The notes below the pieces were generated by a model. It had not been told where the DNA came from, made no database searches, and was given only the letters and a program-made list of their open reading frames with translations. The position numbers were made by a program, and so were the translations under genes. Positions 10,872 to 20,841 of a DNA stretch of 28,861 nucleotides are shown here, in pieces. Positions within the stretch are counted from its first letter, which is position 1. Every line of letters begins with the position of its first letter. This DNA is from Nitrospinota bacterium (lineage in GTDB: Bacteria > Nitrospinota > Nitrospinia > JACRGO01), in the NCBI GenBank assembly GCA_016212295.1, contig JACRGO010000010.1:1-28861 (forward strand), read 5' to 3'.

Positions 10872-11228
10872 ATGAAACTGAGAACAGATACAATCGGTCA
10901 TTTTGAGAACCCGACAGAGGATATCATCCGTGGTGCCGTTCTCTATTCAGGAGAAGGTGCGCGAGAAGGTGATATAGTGAAATTGATGACTGATGAAGGA
11001 CACTTTCTATGTATTTGGACCGGCCAACGATCCGCCGGTCATAGACTGATATTAAGATCAGGGCTCTGGAAGCTTGAATGTACTGAAAAACTATCTTCCG
11101 AAATGGTTGTAGATCTAATGATCAGATATTTACATGAGGACTTATCGACAACGGTTTCAGGGAAGCCCAGTGTTGATGTTCCGCCCGGAACACTCAACAG
11201 CGTTCTGAAGCAAGCGGGTTTAAAATAG
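10872..11228 (+). CDS. Hypothetical protein of accessory islet
   Basis: I do not recognise the family. The frame encodes 118 residues from ATG 10872 (an upstream TTG at 10860 is an alternative). The composition looks like a real soluble alpha/beta protein: acidic N-terminal half (FENPTEDIIRGAVLYSGEGA), a compact centre with FLCIWTGQRSAGHRLILRSG, and a predicted helix before a proline-rich tail. No signal peptide, membrane segment or metal motif is visible. It follows the pRiA4b-family gene by 50 bp and precedes a HicB remnant, so it belongs to the accessory islet. An immunity- or antitoxin-like role would be a guess from position only. Confidence 0.6.
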   Translation: MKLRTDTIGHFENPTEDIIRGAVLYSGEGAREGDIVKLMTDEGHFLCIWTGQRSAGHRLILRSGLWKLECTEKLSSEMVVDLMIRYLHEDLSTTVSGKPSVDVPPGTLNSVLKQAGLK

Positions 11229-11242
11229 GAAGTTCACGTCAA

Positions 11243-11359
11243 GAGGTGTTGCGGTTGATTCAAGAAGCCATCGAATTTCATCTTGAGGGCATCAAAGACC
11301 AAGGCGTTTCTGTGCCTCAGCCACACTCTTACAGCGAGTTCGTTGAGGTACATGCCTGA
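11243..11359 (+). pseudogene. HicB-type antitoxin, 3' remnant
   Basis: A 38-codon stretch ending at a TGA encodes the typical C-terminal end of HicB antitoxin N-domains: EVLRLIQEAIEFHLEGIKDQ, then GVSVPQPHSYSEFVEVHA. In intact proteins this helix and tail follow a roughly 35-residue beta-sheet portion, which is missing. Upstream codons in this frame run into the preceding gene and do not resemble HicB. No HicA toxin is present. The 3' end overlaps the region where the following lipoprotein gene could start. I take it as the scar of a deleted hicAB module. Confidence 0.7.
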
Positions 11360-11366
11360 TTTTTTC

Positions 11367-13416
<2,050 letters not shown>

Positions 13417-13484
13417 AATTTCAGATTGCGGATTTTAGATTGGAAGCCTATAAAAAGACAAACTACCACAAATCTAAAATTTGA

Positions 13485-13511
13485 ACTTAACGCCCTTCGG
13501 GCGGACTTTTT
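13485..13511 (+). terminator. Terminator after serS, copy A of a dispersed terminator repeat
   Basis: Stem CGCCC (13491-13495), loop TTC, stem GGGCG (13499-13503), then GACTTTTT. The same 27-bp unit (ACTTAACGC...GGCGGACTTT) recurs at 16455-16480 and 26919-26945. Just upstream, GATTTTAGATT at about 13434-13444 can pair with AAATCTAAAAT around 13470-13480. Confidence 0.75.
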
Positions 13512-13646
13512 CGCCACTGATTACACAGATTTTCACGGATTAAAAAAATAAAAGAAGAAACATTTTTAGCCTCTTGATTCCTTCAAGATTTTTAATCGAG
13601 AAGTAATCGAGACGCTAAAAAACTTTTTTCTTTTAGTTAACTATCT

Positions 13647-13680
13647 GATTTATAAGCAAAAAAAATGGAAATTCCTATAC
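13647..13680 (+). repeat. Intergenic 35-bp motif, copy A
   Basis: Begins GATTTATAAGC, then an A-tract, then ATGGAAATTCC. It matches copies at 17621-17657 (plus) and 26714-26750 (minus). This copy ends 32 bp upstream of the first tRNA-Ser gene. Between the terminator and this motif (13512-13646) I see only AT-rich sequence. Confidence 0.6.
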
Positions 13681-13712
13681 GTTAAATTTTAGCTCACTTT
13701 AGGCACTTACAA

Positions 13713-13798
13713 GGAGGGATGGCCGAGTGGTTGAAGGCGGCGGTCTTGAAAACCGTTGAACGAAAGTTCCGTGGGTTCGAATCCTACTCCCTCCGCCA
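13713..13798 (+). tRNA. tRNA-Ser (anticodon TGA)
   Basis: Cloverleaf with acceptor GGAGGGA pairing with TCCCTCC, discriminator G and an encoded CCA end. The anticodon arm CGGTC-TTGAAAA-CCG gives anticodon TGA, decoding UCA/UCN. The long variable arm (TTGAACGAAAGTTCCG region) is the class II feature expected of tRNA-Ser. The T arm contains GGGTTCGAATCC. Confidence 0.95.
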
Positions 13799-13838
13799 TA
13801 TTGATTTGAAATTTAAAATTTAAAATTCGGGATTGTAG

Positions 13839-14621
<783 letters not shown>

Positions 14622-14632
<11 letters not shown>

Positions 14633-14798
14633 TTAATATTTCCAGTGTATAGTCAACGCCTTTTAAAAAGCGGCATAATTTTTCAGGCATAAGGAGGAAC
14701 TCTGGCTCGTCATTATTTAAGTGAGTAGAATAGAGAGGAAAACTTTGTCTCCTCTCTTGAAACACGGAGCCCGCCTTTGTTTTGCCGGACGGATACAA
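14622..14798 (-). CDS. Possible small upstream ORF overlapping the MgtC start
   Basis: A TTG-initiated frame of 58 codons on the minus strand, ending 11 bp inside the MgtC gene. It is preceded by AAGGAGGTGAAGGA, containing a perfect anti-16S match, and by TTGACA with a weak TAACAT 17 bp downstream. The product (opening MYPSGKTKAG, ending KGVDYTLEILNGF) matches nothing I know. It could be a leader peptide coupled to MgtC or just leader DNA. A 7-bp stem, AGAGAGG at 14732-14738 with CCTCTCT at 14751-14757, lies within it. Confidence 0.25.
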
Positions 14799-14878
14799 TG
14801 TTATTCCTTCACCTCCTTTGTGTCAAGAGATTTTCCCGCGTAACCGCTCGCCTTTTCCGTGCGTCACTTAACTTTCTG

Positions 14879-15034
14879 TCACGTGCGGCAAAAATGTGGT
14901 ATTCTTTGAAATTCACGGGAATTGCGTGTTACCAGAATCCCCCGATGCGACAAAGCCGTTCCGGCAATCAAAATGTCGTATGAACCTATTGGAGCGCCCT
15001 TTCTTTCAAGTTCAGTCCGAACCGAAGCAGTGCG
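14879..15034 (-). pseudogene. VapC-type PIN-domain toxin, C-terminal remnant
   Basis: Fifty-one codons and a stop encode the last third of a VapC ribonuclease: VRTELERKGAPIGSYDILIA, then ALSHRGILVTRNSREFQRIP. These contain the conserved IG-x-x-D and VTxNxxEF acidic motifs of the PIN domain. The frame is preceded directly by an in-frame TAA, and the N-terminal 80-90 residues with the first catalytic Asp are absent. No VapB antitoxin is found. The remnant lies 43 bp beyond the 3' end of the AAA-DUF4143 gene, so that gene's arrival or a deletion probably truncated it. Confidence 0.8.
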
Positions 15035-15077
15035 TTAGATGCTTACCCGCCTATTTCAGGAATTTATCTCGCACATA

Positions 15078-16235
15078 CTATTTTTGCTTGGCCGGCTTTC
15101 CGATTTGCAGCACGTTTTGAAGAGGAAGAGCGGTTATTTTATCGTGCAGGGGATAAGTATGCTCGCCAGGGTAAATGACCCACAAATGATCGAGGCCAAG
15201 GTCGATCAAGGCAGTTTGCATTGATTTGGTGATTTTCGGGGCTTCGGTGAATTTAAATTCCACGCCAAACCGCTTCCCTTTATGAAGGAAAAAAAGGTCA
15301 AGTTCAGCCCGGTTGTGCGTGCCCCAAAAATATGCCTCGGACGGTTGAACTATCCGCAAAATCTGTTCAAGGGCGAACCCTTCCCACGAGGCCCCCAGGC
15401 GGGGATGTCCAGACAGACAGTGAAAATCGGGGAGACTTAACAAAGAGTGCAGCAAACCGGAATCGCGAAAATAAATTTTAGGCGCCTTGACCTGCCTTTT
15501 CCGCAAGTTTTCATGCCACGGCTGCAGTTGGCGGATCATGAAGGCGCCCGTTAAAATATCGAGATGGGAACGGGCGGTTTTGTCCGATATCCCCATTGAA
15601 CGGGCAAGTTCAGAGGCGTTCAGAGTCTGCCCATGAACATGCGCCAGCATGGTCCAAAAACGACGCATGGCCGTATAAGGGATTGAAATCCCAAGTTGTG
15701 GGATGTCTCTTTCAAGGAAGGTGCGTATAAAGCCTTCACGCCAAGCGGAACTGTCTTCATCCGATCCAGCGAGAAAAGAGCGTGGAAATCCACCCCGCAC
15801 CCAGAGCTTTTCCCATGATGCGGCGCCGATTTCCTCCAGTCCAAACCCCGTGAGCTCAATGAATTCAATTCGGCCCGCCAGGGTTTCCGAAACATTTTGA
15901 ACGAGTTGGGGTGACGCGCTTCCAAGGATAATGAAACGAGCCTTGTTTTGCGGGCGGTCGGCCAGGACGCGAAGAGTCTTGAATAGACTTGGCATTATCT
16001 GTGCTTCATCGAGGACCACAAGGCCGGCAAGTCGGCCCAGGATCAGTTCGGGGCTTTGAAGCCGCTGGAAATCATTTTCAGACTCGAGATCAAAGTAGGT
16101 TGCCTCTTTTGCATCGTCTCCGAACATTCGGGCCAGAGTGGTTTTGCCGCACTGCCTGGGTCCTAGAAGGGCTGTAACGGGCGACCGCCTCACGCATTCC
16201 GATAATTGTTTTTTATAAGCGGGCCTTTCAATCAT
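15078..16235 (-). CDS. AAA ATPase with DUF4143 domain (COG1373 type)
   Basis: Protein of 385 residues. The N-terminal AAA_14 domain has Walker A GPRQCGKTT at 25-33 and Walker B LVVLDEAQ at 72-79, followed by FIILGSASPQL. The middle contains a helix-turn-helix-like segment (LNASELARSMGISDKTARSHL). The C-terminal DUF4143 part carries a PD-(D/E)XK-like pattern, AELDLFFLHKGKRFGVEFKF. These proteins are common in accessory DNA; their cellular role is not established. The frame is open upstream to a TTG at 16271, and ATG 16253 is possible. I choose ATG 16235 because a consensus promoter places the transcript start at or one base before it. Upstream codons would lie inside the promoter. Confidence 0.85.
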   Translation of the reverse strand: MIERPAYKKQLSECVRRSPVTALLGPRQCGKTTLARMFGDDAKEATYFDLESENDFQRLQSPELILGRLAGLVVLDEAQIMPSLFKTLRVLADRPQNKARFIILGSASPQLVQNVSETLAGRIEFIELTGFGLEEIGAASWEKLWVRGGFPRSFLAGSDEDSSAWREGFIRTFLERDIPQLGISIPYTAMRRFWTMLAHVHGQTLNASELARSMGISDKTARSHLDILTGAFMIRQLQPWHENLRKRQVKAPKIYFRDSGLLHSLLSLPDFHCLSGHPRLGASWEGFALEQILRIVQPSEAYFWGTHNRAELDLFFLHKGKRFGVEFKFTEAPKITKSMQTALIDLGLDHLWVIYPGEHTYPLHDKITALPLQNVLQIGKPAKQK

Positions 16236-16242
16236 GGCCACA

Positions 16243-16271
16243 ATTATATCCATGAAAAATCGGAATGTCAA
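16243..16271 (-). promoter_or_regulatory. Consensus sigma-70 promoter for the AAA-DUF4143 gene
   Basis: On the minus strand: TTGACA (16271-16266), exactly 17 bp, then TATAAT (16248-16243). Both hexamers match consensus at all positions. The expected +1 is at 16236-16235, coinciding with the ATG, so the mRNA should be leaderless. Confidence 0.8.
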
Positions 16272-16395
16272 TCCGAAAATGCATGGATAAGCGGAAGGCT
16301 TTTAAATTTCAGAGCGGTTTTTAAAGCAAAGGAAATAGGATTGTTTCGGACATTCAGTAATTGTAGTTTGTGAGTTATTTGTAATTTGCTGTTTG

Positions 16396-17493
16396 TCATT
16401 TGTAATTTTGTTTTCCTTTGGTTGCGCCTCCGCCGCGCCATGCAGTCCGTGGTGAAAAAAGTCCGCCGTGGGCGTTAAGTTCAGGCACGGTGATGTTTGG
16501 GTCCGCCAGGATTTCAAATTCCTTTCCAAAATGCCCCCTTAATTTGGCAAGATTCCCGTTATGCTGGCCACGGTAGTTGGATAGTTCGCGGGCCGGGACA
16601 AGAAAGGTGAAATTTTTTTTACTGCTTATTTTCTTGTTGATTTTTAGTCCGCTGAAAAGGGCAATCATTCTCGCAAGGGCGATGCGGGATTCCACCAATT
16701 GGCCGAAGGCAGGATGAAAGGGGCCGGCCACGACGTTTGCCTCTGACCGGATGGATTCCGTGGGCTGGAGCCCTCGGCGGATGACGCCGATATCGGCCGC
16801 CCTGAACCTCGAAACTCCCTCAGCGCACCAATCCACCGCCTCCTCAAGGGTGAGCGGCGAATAATCGCCTTTTTTGTAGAGCCTTTCCAGTTGGGTTCCC
16901 TTGAGTACTATCGCGGGATAGATTCTCGTGAAGCCTGGCCGCAGCCGGACAGTTTCCTCTACTGTTTGGACGAATTTTTCCCTGGAGTCCCCAGGCAGGC
17001 CAGGCATGAGTTGCAAGCCGATTTCAAAATTCCAGGCCCGGAGCAGCTCCACGCTCCGGCAAACGGTTTCCGGCTTGTATCCGCGTCCGGAAAGGCGGAG
17101 GACTTCCGCGTCCAGGGACTGGGCCCCAAGTTCCACGGTCCTCACCCCGGAATCCCATAACAAGGTTAAAATTTCTTCCGTGATGCTATCTGGTCTGGCG
17201 GAGATCCGGAGGGAACCTGCGGTGTTATCCAATAGAAAAGGGTGGACCAGGGCAAGGAGCCTGGACTGATCCTGAAGGGAAAGTGAAGTAAAACTGCCGC
17301 CGTAAAAAGCGATTTGGATTTGGGAAGGTGGAGGGGTTTTCTTTTTATACGAAAGCCATTTTCGGATAGTTTCAGGGAAAAGGGATTCCTTCGGATATGG
17401 ATCAGCCCCGGTGGCGGCCTTTTGATCGCAATAGATGCATTGCTGGGGACAGCCTAGTTGGGGAATGAAGAGTGGAATAATAAAGGGCTTCAT
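16396..17493 (-). CDS. Elp3/COG1243-like radical SAM protein, copy 2 (C-terminal overrun)
   Basis: Same family as 389-1417, with cluster cysteines C15, C19 and C22 (GCPQQCIYCDQ), AFYGGSFTSL, MPGLPGDS and GPFHPAFGQLVESR. Its N-terminus, MKPFIIPLFIPQLGCP, is the normal family start, so this is probably the intact paralogue. The C-terminus is odd. After EFEILADPNITVPELN, where copy 1 stops at about the same point, the frame runs on for about 25 residues through a terminator hairpin (16455-16474) into low-complexity DNA, suggesting a lost stop codon. Function unknown beyond radical SAM chemistry. The spacer 16272-16395 contains only short TTTGTAATTTG-type repeats. Confidence 0.85.
   Translation of the reverse strand: MKPFIIPLFIPQLGCPQQCIYCDQKAATGADPYPKESLFPETIRKWLSYKKKTPPPSQIQIAFYGGSFTSLSLQDQSRLLALVHPFLLDNTAGSLRISARPDSITEEILTLLWDSGVRTVELGAQSLDAEVLRLSGRGYKPETVCRSVELLRAWNFEIGLQLMPGLPGDSREKFVQTVEETVRLRPGFTRIYPAIVLKGTQLERLYKKGDYSPLTLEEAVDWCAEGVSRFRAADIGVIRRGLQPTESIRSEANVVAGPFHPAFGQLVESRIALARMIALFSGLKINKKISSKKNFTFLVPARELSNYRGQHNGNLAKLRGHFGKEFEILADPNITVPELNAHGGLFSPRTAWRGGGATKGKQNYK
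16455..16480 (-). terminator. Terminator-like hairpin inside the 3' end of radical SAM copy 2 (copy B)
   Basis: On the minus strand: ACTTAA, stem CGCC, loop CAC, stem GGCG, then GACTTTTTT. It is the second copy of the repeat found after serS, with one base fewer in the loop. It is translated as part of the extended C-terminus, which argues that the extension is recent. Confidence 0.6.
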
Positions 17494-17620
17494 TAGAACA
17501 AAGTAACATACAATATATAATGACTTAATTTAAGATTAGATCAATATGCAATGCCTTGAATCACGGGGTTTGATAGCAACCGCCCCCTGACTCCTGGATT
17601 CCACTCACTGCTGGCAGTTT

Positions 17621-17657
17621 TATTTATGAGTGAAAAAAATGGAAATTCCCATGCTAT
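17621..17657 (+). repeat. Intergenic 35-bp motif, copy B
   Basis: TATTTATGAGTG, an A-tract, then ATGGAAATTCCCATGCTAT. It matches copies A and C and ends 7 bp before the stop codon of the DHH gene, which is encoded on the opposite strand. The remaining intergenic DNA (17494-17620) shows nothing else. Confidence 0.6.
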
Positions 17658-17663
17658 TTAAAT

Positions 17664-18551
17664 TTAACCCTGATGCTTCAATTTTTCTATGATTTTCCGG
17701 AACGTTTCATCCGCTTGGCCAATTGGGACTTGTACAGTCCCGGCCCCTTTATGTCCACCGCCACCGTATTCGCTCAGCAAAGTTCCAATATCGGTGTTAC
17801 AATCCCTTTTAAATATATTATGGCCCAAGGCGGCGACCATGTCCCCGGTTTTCCCTTTAAAGATACGGAAGGATATATTCCCCTCAGGGAAAAGAGTATA
17901 AATAAGAAAACGGTTCCCGATGGGGGTCCTGTCTAAATCCCTGAAGTCGGTTACAATAACGTTGCCGTCCAGGTGTGAATGCCTTTTCAGTAGTTCTCCA
18001 AATTTCACCAGCTCGTCTAGAAAATGGTCGCACTTTTCCTTGACTTCGGGGATCGCCAGAATTTCTTCCAGGGTGTGGGTTTTTATCCAATTTATCATGT
18101 TATTGAAATAATCCTGAAACCGGCCAAAGCCTGACCGCGGATCTATGGTGTATGAAATCAAGACCCACCCCTTGGGGTCCTTTACATCCTTCATTTCCAG
18201 TTGGGCGCTGTCCACCCGGTCCGTCTCATGGACCAAATGCTCGAACCGCTTTAAATTCGGGTGATTATAATAATCATAAATAACCCTTGCCGCGCTTGGG
18301 GCGACACGGTACATCCCCTTGAAATCGCCGGCTGTTCTTGCCGCGTCCTCCTGCGATAAATGGTGGTCAAACCACATACAGCAATCAGGATGATAAGGGA
18401 GATTGAGAATGATGTCGTCTTTCCTTACGTTCACCGTACCCTCCTGCATGTCCTTGGGGTGCGCGAAGGCGATTTCAGAAACGCCTTCCATGACGGACAC
18501 CAAAACGGAGGAAGTAAGGCCGTCGAAATCGCCTCGTGTTATTATTCGCAT
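17664..18551 (-). CDS. DHH-family phosphoesterase
   Basis: Metal-dependent phosphoesterase of 295 residues. The DHH domain has an early acidic motif RGDFDGLTS (D8, D10) and the signature FDHH at 61-64. The C-terminal DHHA1-type domain ends with the substrate-binding EYGGGGHKGAGT at about 261-272. Members include nanoRNases, cyclic-dinucleotide phosphodiesterases and exopolyphosphatases. This protein lacks accessory PAS/GGDEF or CBS domains, so the substrate cannot be fixed; a cytoplasmic nanoRNA or exopolyphosphate-type role is most likely. The ATG start is preceded by GGAG at about 9 nt. It is transcribed divergently from the solute-binding protein gene. Confidence 0.88.
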   Translation of the reverse strand: MRIITRGDFDGLTSSVLVSVMEGVSEIAFAHPKDMQEGTVNVRKDDIILNLPYHPDCCMWFDHHLSQEDAARTAGDFKGMYRVAPSAARVIYDYYNHPNLKRFEHLVHETDRVDSAQLEMKDVKDPKGWVLISYTIDPRSGFGRFQDYFNNMINWIKTHTLEEILAIPEVKEKCDHFLDELVKFGELLKRHSHLDGNVIVTDFRDLDRTPIGNRFLIYTLFPEGNISFRIFKGKTGDMVAALGHNIFKRDCNTDIGTLLSEYGGGGHKGAGTVQVPIGQADETFRKIIEKLKHQG

Positions 18552-18717
18552 GATTGGAGCTCCATTTACACGATTTGTTTTTTTACCTTAGATATTTTCG
18601 TATAATATTGCAGACAATTCAAATCCGCCGATAATTTGACGGCCTTTGGAAGTATCTTATAAAGAGCAATTTCCAAGCCAAATATCAGCGGGAGAAAAGG
18701 TTGCCACAAAAATTTTA

Positions 18718-20841
18718 ATGAAAATTAAAAAAATACTTATTTTCGTTCCGTTCTCCCTTATTGCAATTTTCTTCCAATCCTTTTTTTGGGTCCCCACTTA
18801 CCAGAAACAAGGGATCGGGGATTCCAAGCGTCTCGTCCGCTACATAGATTCCGCCATTGGGGACGCGCAAATTTTAAATCCTATCCTGAACGCTGACACG
18901 GCCAGCGCCAACATCTGCGGCAAGGTTTTCGACGGACTCATCGACCTGGACGACCAGATGCGGTATAGGCCCAGACTCGCGGAAAGCTGGGAAATCCATG
19001 AGGAGATTTACTTCCCGGTTTTTCCGGATAAACTCATGGCTGACGGGCGGCCCGCCTCGGCTGAAAATATCATTAACGCCATGAAAACGGCCAGAGGCAT
19101 CGGGATGGACTGGGCTCGGAAAATCAGGTCCGTGGAGGTCCAGCAATTTCCTGAAACCCAGGACTCCATTAAAGTCCCCAAGCTCAAGGAAGACGGGACG
19201 CCGGAGACCGGCCAGGGGAGCAGTCCAGCCCTTGTGGAAATTCCTTTTACGATTACGGCCCACAAGCGCGTCAAAGCCGTTTTGGAAGAAGTAGACCAGG
19301 ATTTTTTTCAAGAGCTGTCCGGGATTGCCGGGGAAAAATACTTTGGAGATGTGAATTACAAGAATTTTATTTTCCCTGGAAACCCGGCTGACCTTCCCCT
19401 TTTAGAACCATATTTTTCCAGGATATATCCGATACAGGAGCACAATCCGGTGCTTATGTTCCATCTCAGGAAAGGGGTCAGGTTCCATGATGGACATGAA
19501 TTCGACTCCGGTGACGTGAAATTCACATACGAGGCGATCATGTCAACTAAAAGCCTCTCGCCCCGGACGTCTGATTTCGAGCCGGTAAAGTCAATGGAAA
19601 CCCCGGACCCCCACACAGTGATAATCACTTACAAGCGGCTCTTTTCACCCGCCATCAACGCATGGTTCATGGGAATACTCCCGGAACACCTCCTGAACGA
19701 GGAAGCCTTGAAAAAAGAGGCCGCGGGCCTTTCGGAGGAAAAAAGAAAAACCTTCGGTCTGAGGGACAGCGCCTTTAATCAGCGGCCCATTGGGACCGGA
19801 CCCTTTAAATTTCAGGAGTGGCAATCGGACGAACTGATCCATCTGGTCCGAAACCAGGACTACTGGGAAGGGCCGCCGGAATACCAGGATTATATTGTGC
19901 GGATCATTCCCGATTCCCTCACGCAGGAGATGGAGTTTTTCGCGGGCGCGATAGATTCATACTCCGCCCTGCCGCATCAGATAGCCCGTTTTAAAAAGGA
20001 CGAAAGGTTTCAAAATTTTTCAAGCCTTGGGTATGGATATAGTTATGTGGGTTATAATAACCGCAAGCCCATCTTTCAGGACAAAAGGATAAGAAAGGCC
20101 CTGGGCATGGCTATCCCGGTGCGGGATATCATAAAATATCTCCTTTACAATGAAGGCGAGCCGATATCCGGTCCCTTCCCGAAAAACACGGACTGGTACG
20201 ACCAGAACGAAGTCCCCCTGGAATATGATCCCGCTGGGGCCGAGGCTGTTTTCAGGGAACTGGGCTGGAGCAAAAACAGCCAGGGCTACCTGGAAAAGGA
20301 CGGCAAGGTGTTTGAATTCAACCTCATCACCAATAACGGCAACGACCTTAGAAAAAACATATTGACCATAGCCCAGAACGCCTGGAAAAAGATAGGGGTG
20401 AAGTGCAACACGCAGCTTTTTGAATGGGCAGTGTTCCTGAAGGATTTCATAAACACTGGAAAATTCGACGCGGTTGTATTAGGGTGGAGTATGGGGATAG
20501 ATCCTGATCTCTATCAAATCTGGCATTCCAGCCAGGCCGGTCCCCAGCAGTTGAACTTCGTGGGGTATGACAATCCAGAGGCAGACGCGCTCATCGTGAA
20601 GATCCGCCAGGAGTATGACAGGGAAAAACAAATCGGCCTATGCCGCCAATTGCACCGGCTGATCGCGGAGGACCAGCCATACACCTTTCTCTATGCCGCG
20701 AAAGCAACCACGGCGCTGGACAAAAAAATCGTCATCGTGGAAAAAGACGCGGCCGGGAACGAGTCCTATAAAAAAATTTATCCCACAAAGGACGGGAGCA
20801 TAGGTTATTATTTCAACAAGTGGAGAAAATTGGCGTTATGA
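18718..20841 (+). CDS. Family-5 (oligopeptide-type) solute-binding protein with large insertion
   Basis: Periplasmic protein of 707 residues. ATG 18718 opens a signal peptide (MKIKKILIFVPFSLIAIFFQ); the longer frame from 18646 would hide it. SBP_bac_5 motifs are AESWEI near 87-92, FHLRKGVRFHDG near 248-259, TGPFKFQEWQSDELIHLVRN, RKALGMAIPVRDI and a late VVLGWSMGIDPDLYQIWHSS. In ordinary members the AESWE and FHLRKG blocks are only about 10-15 residues apart; here about 150 residues separate them. No permease or ATPase genes follow. Instead its stop overlaps the kinase start by 4 bp (ATGA), suggesting a sensing role, though uptake with distant permeases is possible. Confidence 0.85.
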   Translation: MKIKKILIFVPFSLIAIFFQSFFWVPTYQKQGIGDSKRLVRYIDSAIGDAQILNPILNADTASANICGKVFDGLIDLDDQMRYRPRLAESWEIHEEIYFPVFPDKLMADGRPASAENIINAMKTARGIGMDWARKIRSVEVQQFPETQDSIKVPKLKEDGTPETGQGSSPALVEIPFTITAHKRVKAVLEEVDQDFFQELSGIAGEKYFGDVNYKNFIFPGNPADLPLLEPYFSRIYPIQEHNPVLMFHLRKGVRFHDGHEFDSGDVKFTYEAIMSTKSLSPRTSDFEPVKSMETPDPHTVIITYKRLFSPAINAWFMGILPEHLLNEEALKKEAAGLSEEKRKTFGLRDSAFNQRPIGTGPFKFQEWQSDELIHLVRNQDYWEGPPEYQDYIVRIIPDSLTQEMEFFAGAIDSYSALPHQIARFKKDERFQNFSSLGYGYSYVGYNNRKPIFQDKRIRKALGMAIPVRDIIKYLLYNEGEPISGPFPKNTDWYDQNEVPLEYDPAGAEAVFRELGWSKNSQGYLEKDGKVFEFNLITNNGNDLRKNILTIAQNAWKKIGVKCNTQLFEWAVFLKDFINTGKFDAVVLGWSMGIDPDLYQIWHSSQAGPQQLNFVGYDNPEADALIVKIRQEYDREKQIGLCRQLHRLIAEDQPYTFLYAAKATTALDKKIVIVEKDAAGNESYKKIYPTKDGSIGYYFNKWRKLAL

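Noticed and set aside
9463-11366. Active integron with cassette array
   Set aside because: Only one degenerate attC-like hairpin is seen, with no integrase or attI; kept only as a possible old cassette.
14777-15224. Overlapping plus-strand frames in the MgtC-ATPase interval
   Set aside because: They oppose the VapC remnant and the 3' end of the ATPase gene and have no recognisable sequence or start signals.
17640-17656. Sigma-54-like GG-N10-GC in the 35-bp motif
   Set aside because: The spacing fits in copies B and C, but -24 reads TGGAA instead of TGGCA, copy A lacks the GC, and copy B points at the 3' end of an opposing gene.
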